DNA of 64,000 nt from Actibacterium sp. 188UL27-1. GTDB taxonomy: Bacteria > Pseudomonadota > Alphaproteobacteria > Rhodobacterales > Rhodobacteraceae. Location: positions 62,001-126,000 of the forward strand of contig NZ_JAFEUL010000003.1 of NCBI RefSeq assembly GCF_016901225.1. Reading direction: 5' to 3'. Shown here piece by piece: positions 54,229-62,910 of the stretch. The position numbers and the translations under genes are program-made. The notes beneath the pieces are model-generated. The model was not told the origin of the DNA, made no database searches, and was given only the letters and a program-made list of their open reading frames with translations. The stretch's first letter is position 1. Each line of letters opens with the position of its first letter.

Positions 54229-54687
54229 ATGACGGATCGAGGGTTCAAACCCCGCGCCTTGGGCGAGATTGCCATCAGATGCGCGGGTATGGGCAAGATG
54301 GCCCGCTTTTACGAAGATATCATCGGGTTGGACCGGTTGAGCGGTGCCGACGATGATCCGATTGTGTTTTTCCGGATCGCCGAAGGGTTCGGGGGCCATA
54401 CCGCCGTCCTGGCCCTGTTTTGCAACGCCGCGACGCCTCGCCCCGGCCTGCATCCCACGGCACAAATACCGCCAGAAACCGGGCCGCGGTCCTCCTTGCA
54501 TCACCTGGCGCTAACGGTGCCCCATGCCGAACAGGATGCCGTCATGGCCTGGTATGACCGCCATGACCAACCCTATCGGATCGAAACCTTTGGTTGGGTC
54601 GGCTGGCGCGGGATTTTCACCCAGGATCCCGAAGGCAACACTGTTGAATTGGTGGCCTATCACGCGGCGTTCAAGGATCCGTCCTGA
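54229..54687 (+). CDS. VOC-family (glyoxalase-like) protein
   Basis: A 152-residue single-chain VOC fold: GEIAIRCAGMGKMARFYEDIIGLDRL at the start, HHLALTVPH in the middle and FTQDPEGNTVELVAYH at the end, giving two beta-alpha-beta-beta-beta units. The reaction is unknown. The start at 54229 begins the domain but has no good ribosome-binding site; ATG 54154 (AGG just upstream) is an alternative. It overlaps the convergent yaaA by 28 nt. Confidence 0.82.
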   Translation: MTDRGFKPRALGEIAIRCAGMGKMARFYEDIIGLDRLSGADDDPIVFFRIAEGFGGHTAVLALFCNAATPRPGLHPTAQIPPETGPRSSLHHLALTVPHAEQDAVMAWYDRHDQPYRIETFGWVGWRGIFTQDPEGNTVELVAYHAAFKDPS

Positions 54688-55448
54688 AGCCGCAGGAACA
54701 CCCACCGGTCCCCGTCGCTCATCCCCGGCTGAAACGTGTAACCGCCCGTCGCAAAGCCTTTCAACTCCTCGGGATCGGTCAGCCGATGCTCCACGACGAA
54801 GCGCGCCATCGCACCCCGGGCCTTTTTGGCGGCAAAGCTGATAATCTTTGGCCCACCAGGGCGATCTTCCATGAAGACGGGCGTGATCACGCGCAAGGCC
54901 AAGGCATCCAGATCGACGGCCCCAAAATATTCCTGACTGGCGCAATTCACCAGAACTTCGGCACCGCAATGGGCAGCGGCCTCGTTTAAGCCACGGCTCA
55001 ACTGATCTCCCCAGTAATCATAAAGCGACCCGCCACGCCGGGTCTTGAGCTTGCTGCCCATCTCCAACCGGTAGGGCTGGATCCCGTCGCAGGGGCGCAA
55101 CAACCCATATAGACCAGACAGGATGCGCAGGTGATCTTGCGCCCACCGCATGGCATCGGCATCCAACGTCCCGGCCTCAAGCCCGGCATAGGTATCACCA
55201 GCAAAGGCACGGGCGGCAGGCCGCACCGCCTGCGCTGCGGGGGCATCCGCGAAGTCGCTAAACCGCTCCTGGTTCAGCTTTGCCAGATCGGTGCTGATCC
55301 CCATCAGCTGCTGTAACTTCGGCTTCGATAACTTGCGCGCATAGCCTGCCAGCGCATTCGCGTCACCCAGATAGGCGGGAACCGTCGCCGCGATCTCCGG
55401 CACCTCTGACCAATCCAAACGTTTCGCTGGGGAAATCACCACAAGCAT
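54660..55448 (-). CDS. yaaA: Peroxide stress protein YaaA (DUF328)
   Basis: YaaA limits free iron and DNA damage during peroxide stress and binds unusual DNA structures. The 262-residue protein has the family start MLVVISPAKRLDWSE, then LKTRRGGSLYDYWG, LVNCASQEYFGAV and ISFAAKKARGAMARFVVEHRL. AAAGGAG lies 8-9 nt before the ATG at 55448. It is followed on the other strand by the overlapping VOC gene, and it lies 58 nt downstream of recQ. Confidence 0.94.
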   Translation of the reverse strand: MLVVISPAKRLDWSEVPEIAATVPAYLGDANALAGYARKLSKPKLQQLMGISTDLAKLNQERFSDFADAPAAQAVRPAARAFAGDTYAGLEAGTLDADAMRWAQDHLRILSGLYGLLRPCDGIQPYRLEMGSKLKTRRGGSLYDYWGDQLSRGLNEAAAHCGAEVLVNCASQEYFGAVDLDALALRVITPVFMEDRPGGPKIISFAAKKARGAMARFVVEHRLTDPEELKGFATGGYTFQPGMSDGDRWVFLRLQDGSLNAA

Positions 55449-55506
55449 GGGCACCGCTCCTTTGTTCTTTGGTGGCAATTTAACCGTGCAGCACGGGCCG
55501 TCCAGA

Positions 55507-57594
55507 TCAGGCCGCACCCAAAATGTCCAAAAAGGCAGGCCCAAACCGCGCGGCTTTCTGGTCGTTCATGCCGGGAACGCGGGCCAGATCCTCCACCGAT
55601 CCCGGGCGACGCTCGGCAATGTGGCGCAAAGTGGCGTGGCTACAGCTCAGGTATTTGTCCGTCCCCTCAAGCCCGCGCGCCAGCGACACCTGCGCCTCCG
55701 CCAGCTTGTCAAAAACGGATCCGCTGTCGCGACCGGCCAGCGCACGCCGCGCCGGATGCATATCGGGGACGGGGGCACCGGTGATCACGGTCAGAAAGGC
55801 CTCCCCGAATTTGGCTAGCTTGGTCGCGCCCACACCACCGACCGATGCCATCTGGTCCAGCGTCTGCGGGCGCGTCTCTGCCATTTCGATCAGCGTCCGA
55901 TCGTTAAAGATCATATAGGCAGGCAACCGCGCCTCCTCGGCCAGGGCCCGACGCTTGGCCTTTAACGCGGATAAAAGCGGCGCATCCTCGTCGCTCACCA
56001 GCGCTTTGACGGCCGGGCGGTCCTTGGCACGCTGCACCGTATCGCGGCGCAAGGTGATGCTGGCCTCCCCTTTCAGGATCGGGCGGGCCGCCTGGGTCAT
56101 GCGCAAGGCGCCATGGCGCTCCGGGTCCGGGCGCATCAGGTCATGGCCCATCATCTGGCGGAAGATGGCCTGCCATTGTCGCCGATCATAGTCCTTGCCC
56201 ACACCGAATGTGGGCAAGGTATCATGGCCGCGCTCGCGCACCTTATCCGTCATCTGACCCAACAAAATATCGGTCAGATGGCCCATGCCAAACCACTCCC
56301 CCGTCCGCAGGGCAGCCGACAGGGCCATGCGCACCGGCGTCGTGGCATCAAACGTCTCGGGCGGGCGGTCGCACAGGTCGCAACTGCCGCAGGTCACCTC
56401 CGTTTCCCCGAAATAGGCCAGCAGATTGGCACGACGACAGATCAGCGCTTCGGCCAGGCCCAGCAGGGCGTTCAGCCGGGCGTGATCCGCCGCCTTGCGC
56501 TCATTCGGGGCGATGCCTTCATCGATCTGGCTGCGGCGCAGGCGAATATCCTCGGGGCCATACAGCGTCAGCGTCTCGGCCGGGGCCCCATCGCGACCCG
56601 CGCGCCCGATCTCCTGGTAATAGGCTTCGATGGATTTGGGCAGATCGGCATGGGCCACCCAGCGAATATCGGGTTTGTCCACGCCCATCCCGAACGCGAC
56701 GGTTGCCACCACAATCAACCCATCCTCGGTCTGAAACCGATGCTCCACATGGCGGCGATCGTCAGCTTCCATCCCACCATGGTAATGGCAGGCCGTGTGA
56801 CCATCTTCGCGCAGGGCTTGGGCCAGGGTCTGCGTCTTGGCTCGGGTGCCGCAATAGACGATCCCCGACCGCCCGCGCCGCGCGCCCGCAAAGTCCAGGA
56901 TCTGGCGGCGCGGTGCGTTCTTGGCGACAAAGGTCAGGTGGATGTTGGGCCGGTCAAACCCACGCAGAAAAACCTGCGGCGCGGCGCCATCGAACAGGCG
57001 GGTGATGATCTCTGCCCGGGTTTCCTCATCTGCGGTCGCGGTAAAGGCGGCCAGTTGTACGCCCAATTCGTGGCGTAGCTTGCCGATTTCCAGGTAATCG
57101 GGGCGAAAATCATGGCCCCACTGGCTGACGCAGTGGGCCTCGTCCACCGCGATCAGGCTGACACCGACCCGGCGCAGCATGTTGCGCGTCCCGGCAGAGG
57201 CGAGGCGTTCCGGCGCCATGTAAAGCAGCTTCAGCGCGCCGCGCTCCAGGGCGGCAAAGACCTCGTCGGTTTCCTCGGGCGTGTTGCCAGAGGTCAGCGC
57301 CCCCGCTTTCACACCCGCAGCCCGCAGGGCACGGACCTGATCCCGCATCAGCGCAATCAGCGGCGAGATCACGACCGTCACCCCATCGCGGCAAAGGGCA
57401 GGCAACTGATAACACAGGGATTTTCCGCCACCCGTGGGCATGATGGCCAGGGTGTTCTGGCCCGCCACCACAGCCTCCACAACCTCCCCCTGCCCGGGGC
57501 GGAAGGCGTCGAATCCAAAAACGGACGACAAAAGCGCTGTGGGGTCGGCCATGGCTGGGATGGGTCGGGGGCTGCTATTGGTTGCCTCGCTCAT
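55507..57594 (-). CDS. recQ: ATP-dependent DNA helicase RecQ
   Basis: A 695-residue 3'-5' helicase. Walker A is MPTGGGKSLCYQLPAL, the DEAH box VDEAHCVSQWGHDFRPDYLE, and motif VI GRAGRDG. Four zinc-binding Cys follow (ICRRANLL, then TCGSCDLC), then the winged-helix domain. Two HRDC-like domains lie at the end (MIFNDRTLIEMAETRPQT and LSCSHATLRHIAERRPGS), one more than E. coli RecQ. Met15 (57552) is an alternative start. The role is recombination and replication-fork repair. Confidence 0.95.
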   Translation of the reverse strand: MSEATNSSPRPIPAMADPTALLSSVFGFDAFRPGQGEVVEAVVAGQNTLAIMPTGGGKSLCYQLPALCRDGVTVVISPLIALMRDQVRALRAAGVKAGALTSGNTPEETDEVFAALERGALKLLYMAPERLASAGTRNMLRRVGVSLIAVDEAHCVSQWGHDFRPDYLEIGKLRHELGVQLAAFTATADEETRAEIITRLFDGAAPQVFLRGFDRPNIHLTFVAKNAPRRQILDFAGARRGRSGIVYCGTRAKTQTLAQALREDGHTACHYHGGMEADDRRHVEHRFQTEDGLIVVATVAFGMGVDKPDIRWVAHADLPKSIEAYYQEIGRAGRDGAPAETLTLYGPEDIRLRRSQIDEGIAPNERKAADHARLNALLGLAEALICRRANLLAYFGETEVTCGSCDLCDRPPETFDATTPVRMALSAALRTGEWFGMGHLTDILLGQMTDKVRERGHDTLPTFGVGKDYDRRQWQAIFRQMMGHDLMRPDPERHGALRMTQAARPILKGEASITLRRDTVQRAKDRPAVKALVSDEDAPLLSALKAKRRALAEEARLPAYMIFNDRTLIEMAETRPQTLDQMASVGGVGATKLAKFGEAFLTVITGAPVPDMHPARRALAGRDSGSVFDKLAEAQVSLARGLEGTDKYLSCSHATLRHIAERRPGSVEDLARVPGMNDQKAARFGPAFLDILGAA

Positions 57595-57631
57595 CCCATG
57601 TCAGCCGGATCTAGGCAAGAAGGCCGCGCGC

Positions 57632-57904
57632 CTACCCCGGCAAAATGATATCGCGCAACGCGATCACGGCGACAAATGCCACCAGCGGCGCCAGATCCAG
57701 CGGGCGGGTATCGGGCAGAAACCGGCGGATCGGTTCATAAACCGGCTCCAACAGGCGGTTCAGGCCGGTCCAAAGCTGCGCGACGATGGGTTGATTGTAG
57801 TTAAGTACGCCGAAATTCAGCAGCCAACTCATGATGATATGGGCAATCATGATGAAAAAGACCACGCTGAGAACAAGGTCGAGCAACTGGAAAATCATGA
57901 TCAT
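57632..57904 (-). CDS. YggT family membrane protein
   Basis: A 90-residue protein with two hydrophobic segments (LLDLVLSVVFFIMIAHIIMSWLL and LAPLVAFVAVIALRDIIL) and the YggT motif RLLEPVYEPIRRFLP. The start at 57904 has GGAG about 9 nt upstream; the frame extends to 57958 without support. Function is poorly known, with links to osmotic shock and cell division in other bacteria. It lies 37 nt upstream of recQ. Confidence 0.92.
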   Translation of the reverse strand: MIMIFQLLDLVLSVVFFIMIAHIIMSWLLNFGVLNYNQPIVAQLWTGLNRLLEPVYEPIRRFLPDTRPLDLAPLVAFVAVIALRDIILPG

Positions 57905-57982
57905 GGCGCGCGTCTCCGTCCTAAGGCCCGGTTCAGGTAGGCGCGATCCGGCACCCATGCAACGCCTTTCCGCGAAGTCGCG

Positions 57983-58000
57983 CTTGACGTCGACGTCAAG
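57983..58000. promoter_or_regulatory. Perfect 18-bp palindrome, likely operator
   Basis: CTTGACGTCGACGTCAAG is an exact palindrome in the 128-nt divergent region between yggT and the thioesterase gene, 33 nt before the thioesterase start. It resembles the TTxACGTxxACGTxAA pattern associated with MerR-type regulators of acyl-CoA catabolism such as LiuR (from memory), which would fit a thioesterase target. Confidence 0.5.
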
Positions 58001-58032
58001 TAAGCCGCAAATGCCGCCGGAAGGAGCATCCC

Positions 58033-58563
58033 ATGTATCCCTATATCCGCATGACTGCGCAGATGTTGCGCAACCGAAACGCGCCGCCCCTGCCGTTGGA
58101 TGGGACCCATATCTCGTATCACCGTTGCCTGCCCTGGGACATTGACCCGTTCATGGAGCTGAATAACGGGCGGACTTTAACGCTTTATGATCTGGGGCGC
58201 CTTCCCCTGGCCCTGCGGACGGGCCTTGTTGCCCACCTCAAGCGTCAGCGGTGGTCGCTGACCATGGCGGGCGTTTCCGTTCGGTATCGCCGCCGGATCC
58301 GCACATTCGAACAGTTTGAGATGCGCAGCCGCTGCGTGGGGTGGGACGACAAGTTCTTTTACCTCGATCAGTCCATGTGGGTCAGGGATGTTTGCGCGGG
58401 CCAGGCCCTGTATCGCGCGGCCATCGTGAGCCGTGACGGTATCGTACCGCCTGCCAAGGTGATCGACGGCATGACCGACACGCCGCCAGACCTGACGCTG
58501 CCTTCCTGGGTGCAGGCCTGGATCGACGCGGATGCCGAACGCCCCTGGCCACCCACTGCCTGA
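58033..58563 (+). CDS. Acyl-CoA thioesterase-like protein (hotdog fold)
   Basis: A 176-residue hotdog protein: YHRCLPWDIDPFMELNNGRTLTLYDLGR is the 4HBT_2 signature, followed by AGVSVRYRRRIRTFEQFEMRSRCVGWDDKFFYLDQSMW. It probably hydrolyses acyl-CoA esters; the substrate is unknown. GGAAGGAGC precedes the ATG at 58033. A perfect palindrome lies in its promoter region. Confidence 0.87.
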   Translation: MYPYIRMTAQMLRNRNAPPLPLDGTHISYHRCLPWDIDPFMELNNGRTLTLYDLGRLPLALRTGLVAHLKRQRWSLTMAGVSVRYRRRIRTFEQFEMRSRCVGWDDKFFYLDQSMWVRDVCAGQALYRAAIVSRDGIVPPAKVIDGMTDTPPDLTLPSWVQAWIDADAERPWPPTA

Positions 58564-58634
58564 CCAATCAACGGTTGCGCCCCCACAGGTCCCGGTGCTC
58601 TACAGGTCAGCAGGCGATACCAAAGGGGACAGGC

Positions 58635-60005
58635 ATGGTCGATAAAGCGCTCCGGCGCCGGATCTGGGGCTGGATCATGTTCGATTGGGCCAGCCAGCCC
58701 TATTACACAGTGCTTCTGACCTTTCTCTTTGGTCCGTATTTCGTCACCGTCGCCACGGATGCCTTCTTGCCGGATGCCGCCACGGAAGAAGCGGCCAAGG
58801 CCCAGGCGCAAAGCCTTTGGTCCTTGGGCCAGACGGTCACAGGCCTGACCATTGCCGCTTCCGCCCCGCTGCTGGGCGCCTTTGCTGACACAACGGGGCG
58901 GCGCATGCCCTGGATCATCGTCTTTTCGTTGTTTTTCGTGGCCGGGGCGACCGGACTTTGGTGGCTGACCCCCGATGGCAGCTTCCTGTGGGGGGCGCTC
59001 ATCGCCTTTGGTATCGGCCTGATCGGGGTGGAATTCACGACGATCTTCACCAATGCCATGCTCCCGGATCTGGGCCCGACGAAAGAGATCGGGCGCCTCT
59101 CCGGCAATGGTTACGCTTTGGGCTATGTCGGCGGGGTCCTGTCACTGGTGGTCATGCTGGTGTTCTTTGTGGCGGTCCCGGGCACCACAACAACCATCGC
59201 AGGCCTGGCTCCACTCTTTGGCCTCGATCCCACCCAGAACGAGGGGATGCGGTTCTCCGGCCCCTTCGTCGCCCTCTGGTTCGCCATCTTCATGATCCCG
59301 TTCTTTGTCTGGGTGCGAGAGCCGCGCCGCATCGTCCCGCCGGGCCGGTTCAAGGCCGCGATCAACGGCCTGCTCACCGCCCTGCGCAGCGTCGTGGGCA
59401 ATCGCAGCCTCGCCAGCTACCTGGGCAGTTCCATGCTTTACCGTGACGGGCTGGCCGCACTTTATGGCTTTGGCGGCACCTATGCCGTGCTGGTGCTCGA
59501 CTGGACAACCGTGCAATTGCTGATATTCGGCATCCTTGCGGCCATCGGTGCGGCCCTGTTCGCATGGCTCGGCGGTTTCGCCGATAGCCGCTTTGGCCCC
59601 AAACCGGTGATCATCATCTGCATCCTGATCCTGATCACATCCTGCATCGTGCTGGTGGCCACCACCCCGGACAGCCTGTTCGGCATCCCCCTGGCGGCGG
59701 GCACGTCCCTGCCCAACATCGTTTTCTATATCGTCGGTATCTCCAACGGCGCGGCCGGCGGCGTACTGCAATCGGCCTCCCGGACCATGATGGTCCGCCA
59801 CGCCCATCCCGACCGCCCGACCGAGGCATTCGGCCTTTACGCCCTGTCCGGCAAAGCCACCGCGTTTCTGGGTCCCGCCCTGATCGGATCGGCCACATAT
59901 TTGACCGGATCGGTGCGACTGGGCATCGCGCCCGTCATCTTCCTGTTTCTTTTGGGGCTCGTCTTGTTAATCTGGGTGCGACCGCAGGGAATACGGACAC
60001 CATGA
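58635..60005 (+). CDS. MFS transporter, UMF1 (Atg22-like) family
   Basis: A 456-residue permease with about 12 membrane helices. IWGWIMFDWASQPYYTVLLTFLFGPYF at the start and LLGAFADTTGRRMPWI identify the UMF1 family. The substrate is unknown, possibly amino acids or peptides by analogy with Atg22. The ATG at 58635 follows AAAGGGGACAGG. It overlaps mepA by 4 nt, so both are one operon, which may hint at wall-fragment uptake; this is inference. Confidence 0.88.
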   Translation: MVDKALRRRIWGWIMFDWASQPYYTVLLTFLFGPYFVTVATDAFLPDAATEEAAKAQAQSLWSLGQTVTGLTIAASAPLLGAFADTTGRRMPWIIVFSLFFVAGATGLWWLTPDGSFLWGALIAFGIGLIGVEFTTIFTNAMLPDLGPTKEIGRLSGNGYALGYVGGVLSLVVMLVFFVAVPGTTTTIAGLAPLFGLDPTQNEGMRFSGPFVALWFAIFMIPFFVWVREPRRIVPPGRFKAAINGLLTALRSVVGNRSLASYLGSSMLYRDGLAALYGFGGTYAVLVLDWTTVQLLIFGILAAIGAALFAWLGGFADSRFGPKPVIIICILILITSCIVLVATTPDSLFGIPLAAGTSLPNIVFYIVGISNGAAGGVLQSASRTMMVRHAHPDRPTEAFGLYALSGKATAFLGPALIGSATYLTGSVRLGIAPVIFLFLLGLVLLIWVRPQGIRTP

Positions 60006-60898
60006 TCATGCGTCTTTCTCTCACCCTATGTGCTCTTTTCCTCGCTGCGACCGGCGCCAGCGCCCAGACCAAGGCGAACCAGCTCTTCGGGGCGGAAACC
60101 CGCGCCTCCCAGCAGGAGGCATCCGCCATCGGCACCTATGCCAAGGGATGCGCCGCCGGGTCAGTGCAATTGCCCGAAAGTGGCCCCACATGGCAAGCCA
60201 TGCGCCTGAGCCGGAACCGCAATTGGGGCCACCCCGAAATGATCGCCTATGTCCAAAACCTGTCACGGTTCGCCGCATCCCAACCGGGATGGCAGGGGCT
60301 TTATGTCGGGGATATCTCTCAGCCCCGTGGCGGCCCCATGACCTCGGGCCACCAATCCCATCAAATCGGGCTCGATGCCGATATCTGGATGCTGCCGCCC
60401 AAACGCCTGAACCTCAGCCGGGCGCAGCGGGAGGCGATCAGCTCAATCTCCGTCCGGTCCAAGGATCAGCGCGGCGTCAATCGCAACTACACCCGTGCCC
60501 ATCACGAGATCCTGAAATATGCAGCAAGCGATCCGCGGGTGGACCGCATTTTTGTCACCCCGCCGGTAAAGATAGAGATGTGCAAGATCGCAAAACGCAG
60601 CGACAAATCCTGGCTCCAAAAGATCCGCCCGATTTACGGCCACCACTACCACTTCCACGTCCGGCTGAAATGTCCCAAGGGCGACCGGCGATGCCAGACC
60701 CAGAAGCCCACGGTTGCCCAGCTTTCCGATGGCGGGAATGGTTGCGACGACACACTGCGCTGGTGGGTCACAGATTACCTGAACCCGCCCAAAACAACTG
60801 GAAAACCTGCGAAACCCGCCCCCAAAAAGCGCGGCGCGCGGGATTACGTGATGGCTGACCTGCCCAGACAATGCGACGCTGTCTTACGTTCGCGCTGA
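60002..60898 (+). CDS. mepA: Penicillin-insensitive murein endopeptidase MepA
   Basis: MepA cleaves D,D cross-links between peptidoglycan chains in the periplasm. The 298-residue protein has a signal peptide (LSLTLCALFLAATGASA) and the metal-binding motifs SGHQSHQIGLDADIW and IRPIYGHHYHFHVRLKCP. QLFG near the start is typical. A basic, Pro/Lys-rich tail follows. Met3 (60008) is an alternative start. It overlaps the next gene by 28 nt. Confidence 0.94.
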   Translation: MIMRLSLTLCALFLAATGASAQTKANQLFGAETRASQQEASAIGTYAKGCAAGSVQLPESGPTWQAMRLSRNRNWGHPEMIAYVQNLSRFAASQPGWQGLYVGDISQPRGGPMTSGHQSHQIGLDADIWMLPPKRLNLSRAQREAISSISVRSKDQRGVNRNYTRAHHEILKYAASDPRVDRIFVTPPVKIEMCKIAKRSDKSWLQKIRPIYGHHYHFHVRLKCPKGDRRCQTQKPTVAQLSDGGNGCDDTLRWWVTDYLNPPKTTGKPAKPAPKKRGARDYVMADLPRQCDAVLRSR

Positions 60899-61758
60899 AT
60901 GCCCTGATCCTGATCGGGGCGGTCTGGATCCTGCTGCCCCGCGACCTTCCCGATATGCAAGTCACGGCGCTGACCTGGCCGGTCTCCTGGGCGGGGTTCG
61001 GGGGCTGGTCGGGCCTTGAGATTGCCGATGACGGTAAAACCTTCTGGATCGTCTCCGACAGTGGCACGATCACCCGTGGTACGTTGCAGCGCGAAAACGG
61101 CACGCTCACCGGGGTCAAGGGCCGTCAAGCTGTCTGGATCGACGTCAAGGCGACAGAGGCCGACCCCCAAAAGGACGCCCGCGACGCCGAGAGTCTGGCC
61201 CGGCTGCCCACGGGGCTGCTGTGCATTGGGTTCGAACGAAACCACCGCCTGATCTGTCGGCCTGGTAAGCTCCAGGGGCCCCATCAGACCGTGGACCTGA
61301 CGGGGTTAAAGGATGTTCTGCTCTATAATGGCGGGATCGAGGCGCTGGCCTTCTCCCCCGACGGCGATCTACTGGCCATTCCCGAAGGATCCGTCTTTCG
61401 CCGCGGCCCAGCCCCGCTCTATCAGCGCACCGATGGCGTTTGGCAGGTCATCGCACAGCTCCCCCGGTCGGGCATCTGGCTGCCCGCTGGCGCGGATGTC
61501 GGCCCCGACGGGCACCTGTACCTGCTCGAACACGGCATAATCGGGTATATCTTTACCAGTCGCGTCCGCCGCTTCGACCTTGATGATCCACAAAACCCCG
61601 ACTTGGTCTTCCAATCCCGCGCCGGGCGGTTTGGCAATCTCGAAGGATTGGGGGTCTGGCGCGACACCGACGGCATGATCCGCCTCACCATGATCTCAGA
61701 CGACAATGGTGAAGCGTTCCTCGACACCCAGATCGTCGAGGTTGTCCTGACGAAATGA
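60871..61758 (+). CDS. Phytase-like esterase-type secreted protein
   Basis: A 295-residue protein with an N-terminal membrane or signal segment (FALNALILIGAVWILLP) and a propeller-like body. GGWSGLEIADDGKTFWIVSDSGTITRG and NGGIEALAFSPDGDLLAIPEGS, with FGNLEGLGVW near the end, match the esterase-like activity of phytase family. Catalytic role is unproven. It overlaps mepA by 28 nt, so expression is coupled. Confidence 0.87.
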   Translation: MRRCLTFALNALILIGAVWILLPRDLPDMQVTALTWPVSWAGFGGWSGLEIADDGKTFWIVSDSGTITRGTLQRENGTLTGVKGRQAVWIDVKATEADPQKDARDAESLARLPTGLLCIGFERNHRLICRPGKLQGPHQTVDLTGLKDVLLYNGGIEALAFSPDGDLLAIPEGSVFRRGPAPLYQRTDGVWQVIAQLPRSGIWLPAGADVGPDGHLYLLEHGIIGYIFTSRVRRFDLDDPQNPDLVFQSRAGRFGNLEGLGVWRDTDGMIRLTMISDDNGEAFLDTQIVEVVLTK

Positions 61759-61847
61759 CTTGCCACCGCGCCCCGCGCCCGGTATCGCCTGCCCCTGATT
61801 TTCGCACAAGTCTCCGCAACCTTGTATAAAAACACGGGATACACACC

Positions 61848-62477
61848 ATGACCCGCTCCGCGCTTCCCGGCATCATTGCCATGGCCACCATCGTCGTGGC
61901 CTCCAACATTCTGGTGCAATACCTGCTTGGAAATTGGCTCACCTGGGGGGCGCTGACATATCCGTTGGCCTTTTTGGTGACCGATCTGATGAACCGGATC
62001 TACGGGGCAAAGATTGCGCGCCAGGTCGTTTTGGTCGGCTTTATCGTCGGCGTGTTCTGCAGCCTCGTCGGCACCCAGATCACGGGGGAATTCGGGCCGC
62101 TTGTCGCGCTCCGGGTCGCCTTGGGCTCCGGCCTCGCCTTCCTGACAGCGCAATTGCTGGACGTGTCGATCTTCAACGCCTTTCGCAAGGGGGCATGGTG
62201 GCGGGCGCCGCTGGCCTCTACCCTTGTCGGCTCCACCGTCGATACAGCGATCTTTTTCACCATCGCGTTTTCCGCCACATTCAACGGCCTGGAACCTGGC
62301 AATCTGCCAACCTGGGCGCAGGAGGTCTTGCCCATCCTTGGCGTTGGTCCGGCTGCCCCGCTCTGGGTGTCACTGGCCATCGCGGATCTCGGCGTAAAGA
62401 TCTCGCTGGCACTTTTGGCCCTGATCCCGTTCCGGCTGATTGTGGTCCAAATGGCCGCACCTGCGGAAACCCGTTGA
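61848..62477 (+). CDS. yhhQ: Queuosine precursor transporter YhhQ (VUT family)
   Basis: A 209-residue inner-membrane protein with six helices. AMATIVVASNILVQYLLGNWLTWGALTYPLAFLVTDLMNRIYG carries the family signature with the conserved TYPxxFLxTDxxNxxYG pattern. It imports queuosine precursors (preQ0/preQ1) for tRNA modification. No riboswitch was recognised in the 89-nt upstream gap, which holds TATAAA near 61825 as a possible -10 element. Confidence 0.93.
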   Translation: MTRSALPGIIAMATIVVASNILVQYLLGNWLTWGALTYPLAFLVTDLMNRIYGAKIARQVVLVGFIVGVFCSLVGTQITGEFGPLVALRVALGSGLAFLTAQLLDVSIFNAFRKGAWWRAPLASTLVGSTVDTAIFFTIAFSATFNGLEPGNLPTWAQEVLPILGVGPAAPLWVSLAIADLGVKISLALLALIPFRLIVVQMAAPAETR

Positions 62478-62505
62478 CAGATCGTGGATCTGTGCCACCT
62501 TACAG
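62474..62505 (+). promoter_or_regulatory. Candidate promoter with internal palindrome for the short unit downstream of yhhQ
   Basis: TTGACA (62474-62479) overlaps the yhhQ stop. CTTACA (62499-62504) lies 19 nt downstream. Between them sits the inverted repeat ACAGATC-GTG-GATCTGT (62477-62493). The repeat could be an operator within the spacer or a terminator stem for yhhQ. Confidence 0.35.
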
Positions 62506-62509
62506 TCGA

Positions 62510-62593
62510 ATGAAACAACTGAAAGGAGGTGATCCAGTGTCGAGAGTGAACCTGGAGAGAGGTGTCGGGACAGCAGGAGTGGCAGGCCTCTAA
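62510..62593 (+). CDS. Small ORF with a maximal Shine-Dalgarno sequence inside it
   Basis: An ATG at 62510 opens 27 codons (MKQLKGGDPVSRVNL onward). Inside it, AAAGGAGGTGATCCAG (62522-62537) is complementary to 16 nt of the usual 3' end of 16S rRNA and stands about 7 nt before an in-frame GTG (62537) that would start an 18-residue peptide ending GTAGVAGL. A strong terminator follows at 62662. The product could be the 18- or 27-residue peptide, or the RNA itself could act on ribosomes. No family is recognised. Confidence 0.5.
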   Translation: MKQLKGGDPVSRVNLERGVGTAGVAGL

Positions 62594-62661
62594 GGCAGCC
62601 CTTACGCGGCATCGCCGCCTGTTGACCGCGCGGTCTGACCGACCCGCCTCCAAAGATCTCG

Positions 62662-62691
62662 AAGGGCCGTTCCAACCGGGGCGGCCCTTTT
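62662..62691 (+). terminator. Intrinsic terminator of the short unit
   Basis: AAGGGCCG pairs with CGGCCCTT (8 bp, 12-nt loop) and runs into TTTT (62688-62691). It is the most convincing rho-independent terminator in the window and defines a transcript of roughly 180 nt from the promoter candidate at 62474. Confidence 0.8.
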
Positions 62692-62910
62692 CGTTGCTTT
62701 CGCAAGACGCTTCAGCCGTCAGGCTGCAAAGACCTGCCATTGTCATGCCCCGCATCGGCGATATTTCCTTCCCATCCGCATCTCAACGAAACCACGCTCC
62801 GGTCTCCGCCAAAGACCCGCAACGCCTCGCAGGTCGATCTCGGCTGAGATCCTAGGGTGGCGTTCGGATCACCCCCGGGTAGATCGGGGTATTCACGTCG
62901 CTATGGATAG

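Noticed and set aside
54240-54256. GGGTTCAAACCCC resembling a tRNA T-arm
   Set aside because: It lies in the start of the VOC coding sequence and no acceptor, D or anticodon arm can be folded around it.
62522-62538. Minus strand reads like the 3' end of 16S rRNA (CTGGATCACCTCCTTTC)
   Set aside because: Only about 17 nt match and the flanks are unrelated to rRNA; it is explained by an extended Shine-Dalgarno on the plus strand, not an rRNA fragment.
62000-62755. Minus-strand open frame of 251 codons spanning yhhQ end and the short unit
   Set aside because: It crosses a clear membrane-protein gene and the terminator at 62662 in antisense and has no coherent protein pattern.
62562-62855. GTG-started 97-codon frame after the small ORF
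   Set aside because: It reads straight through the intrinsic terminator and has no domain-like pattern; the 27-codon frame with the extended Shine-Dalgarno is the better candidate.
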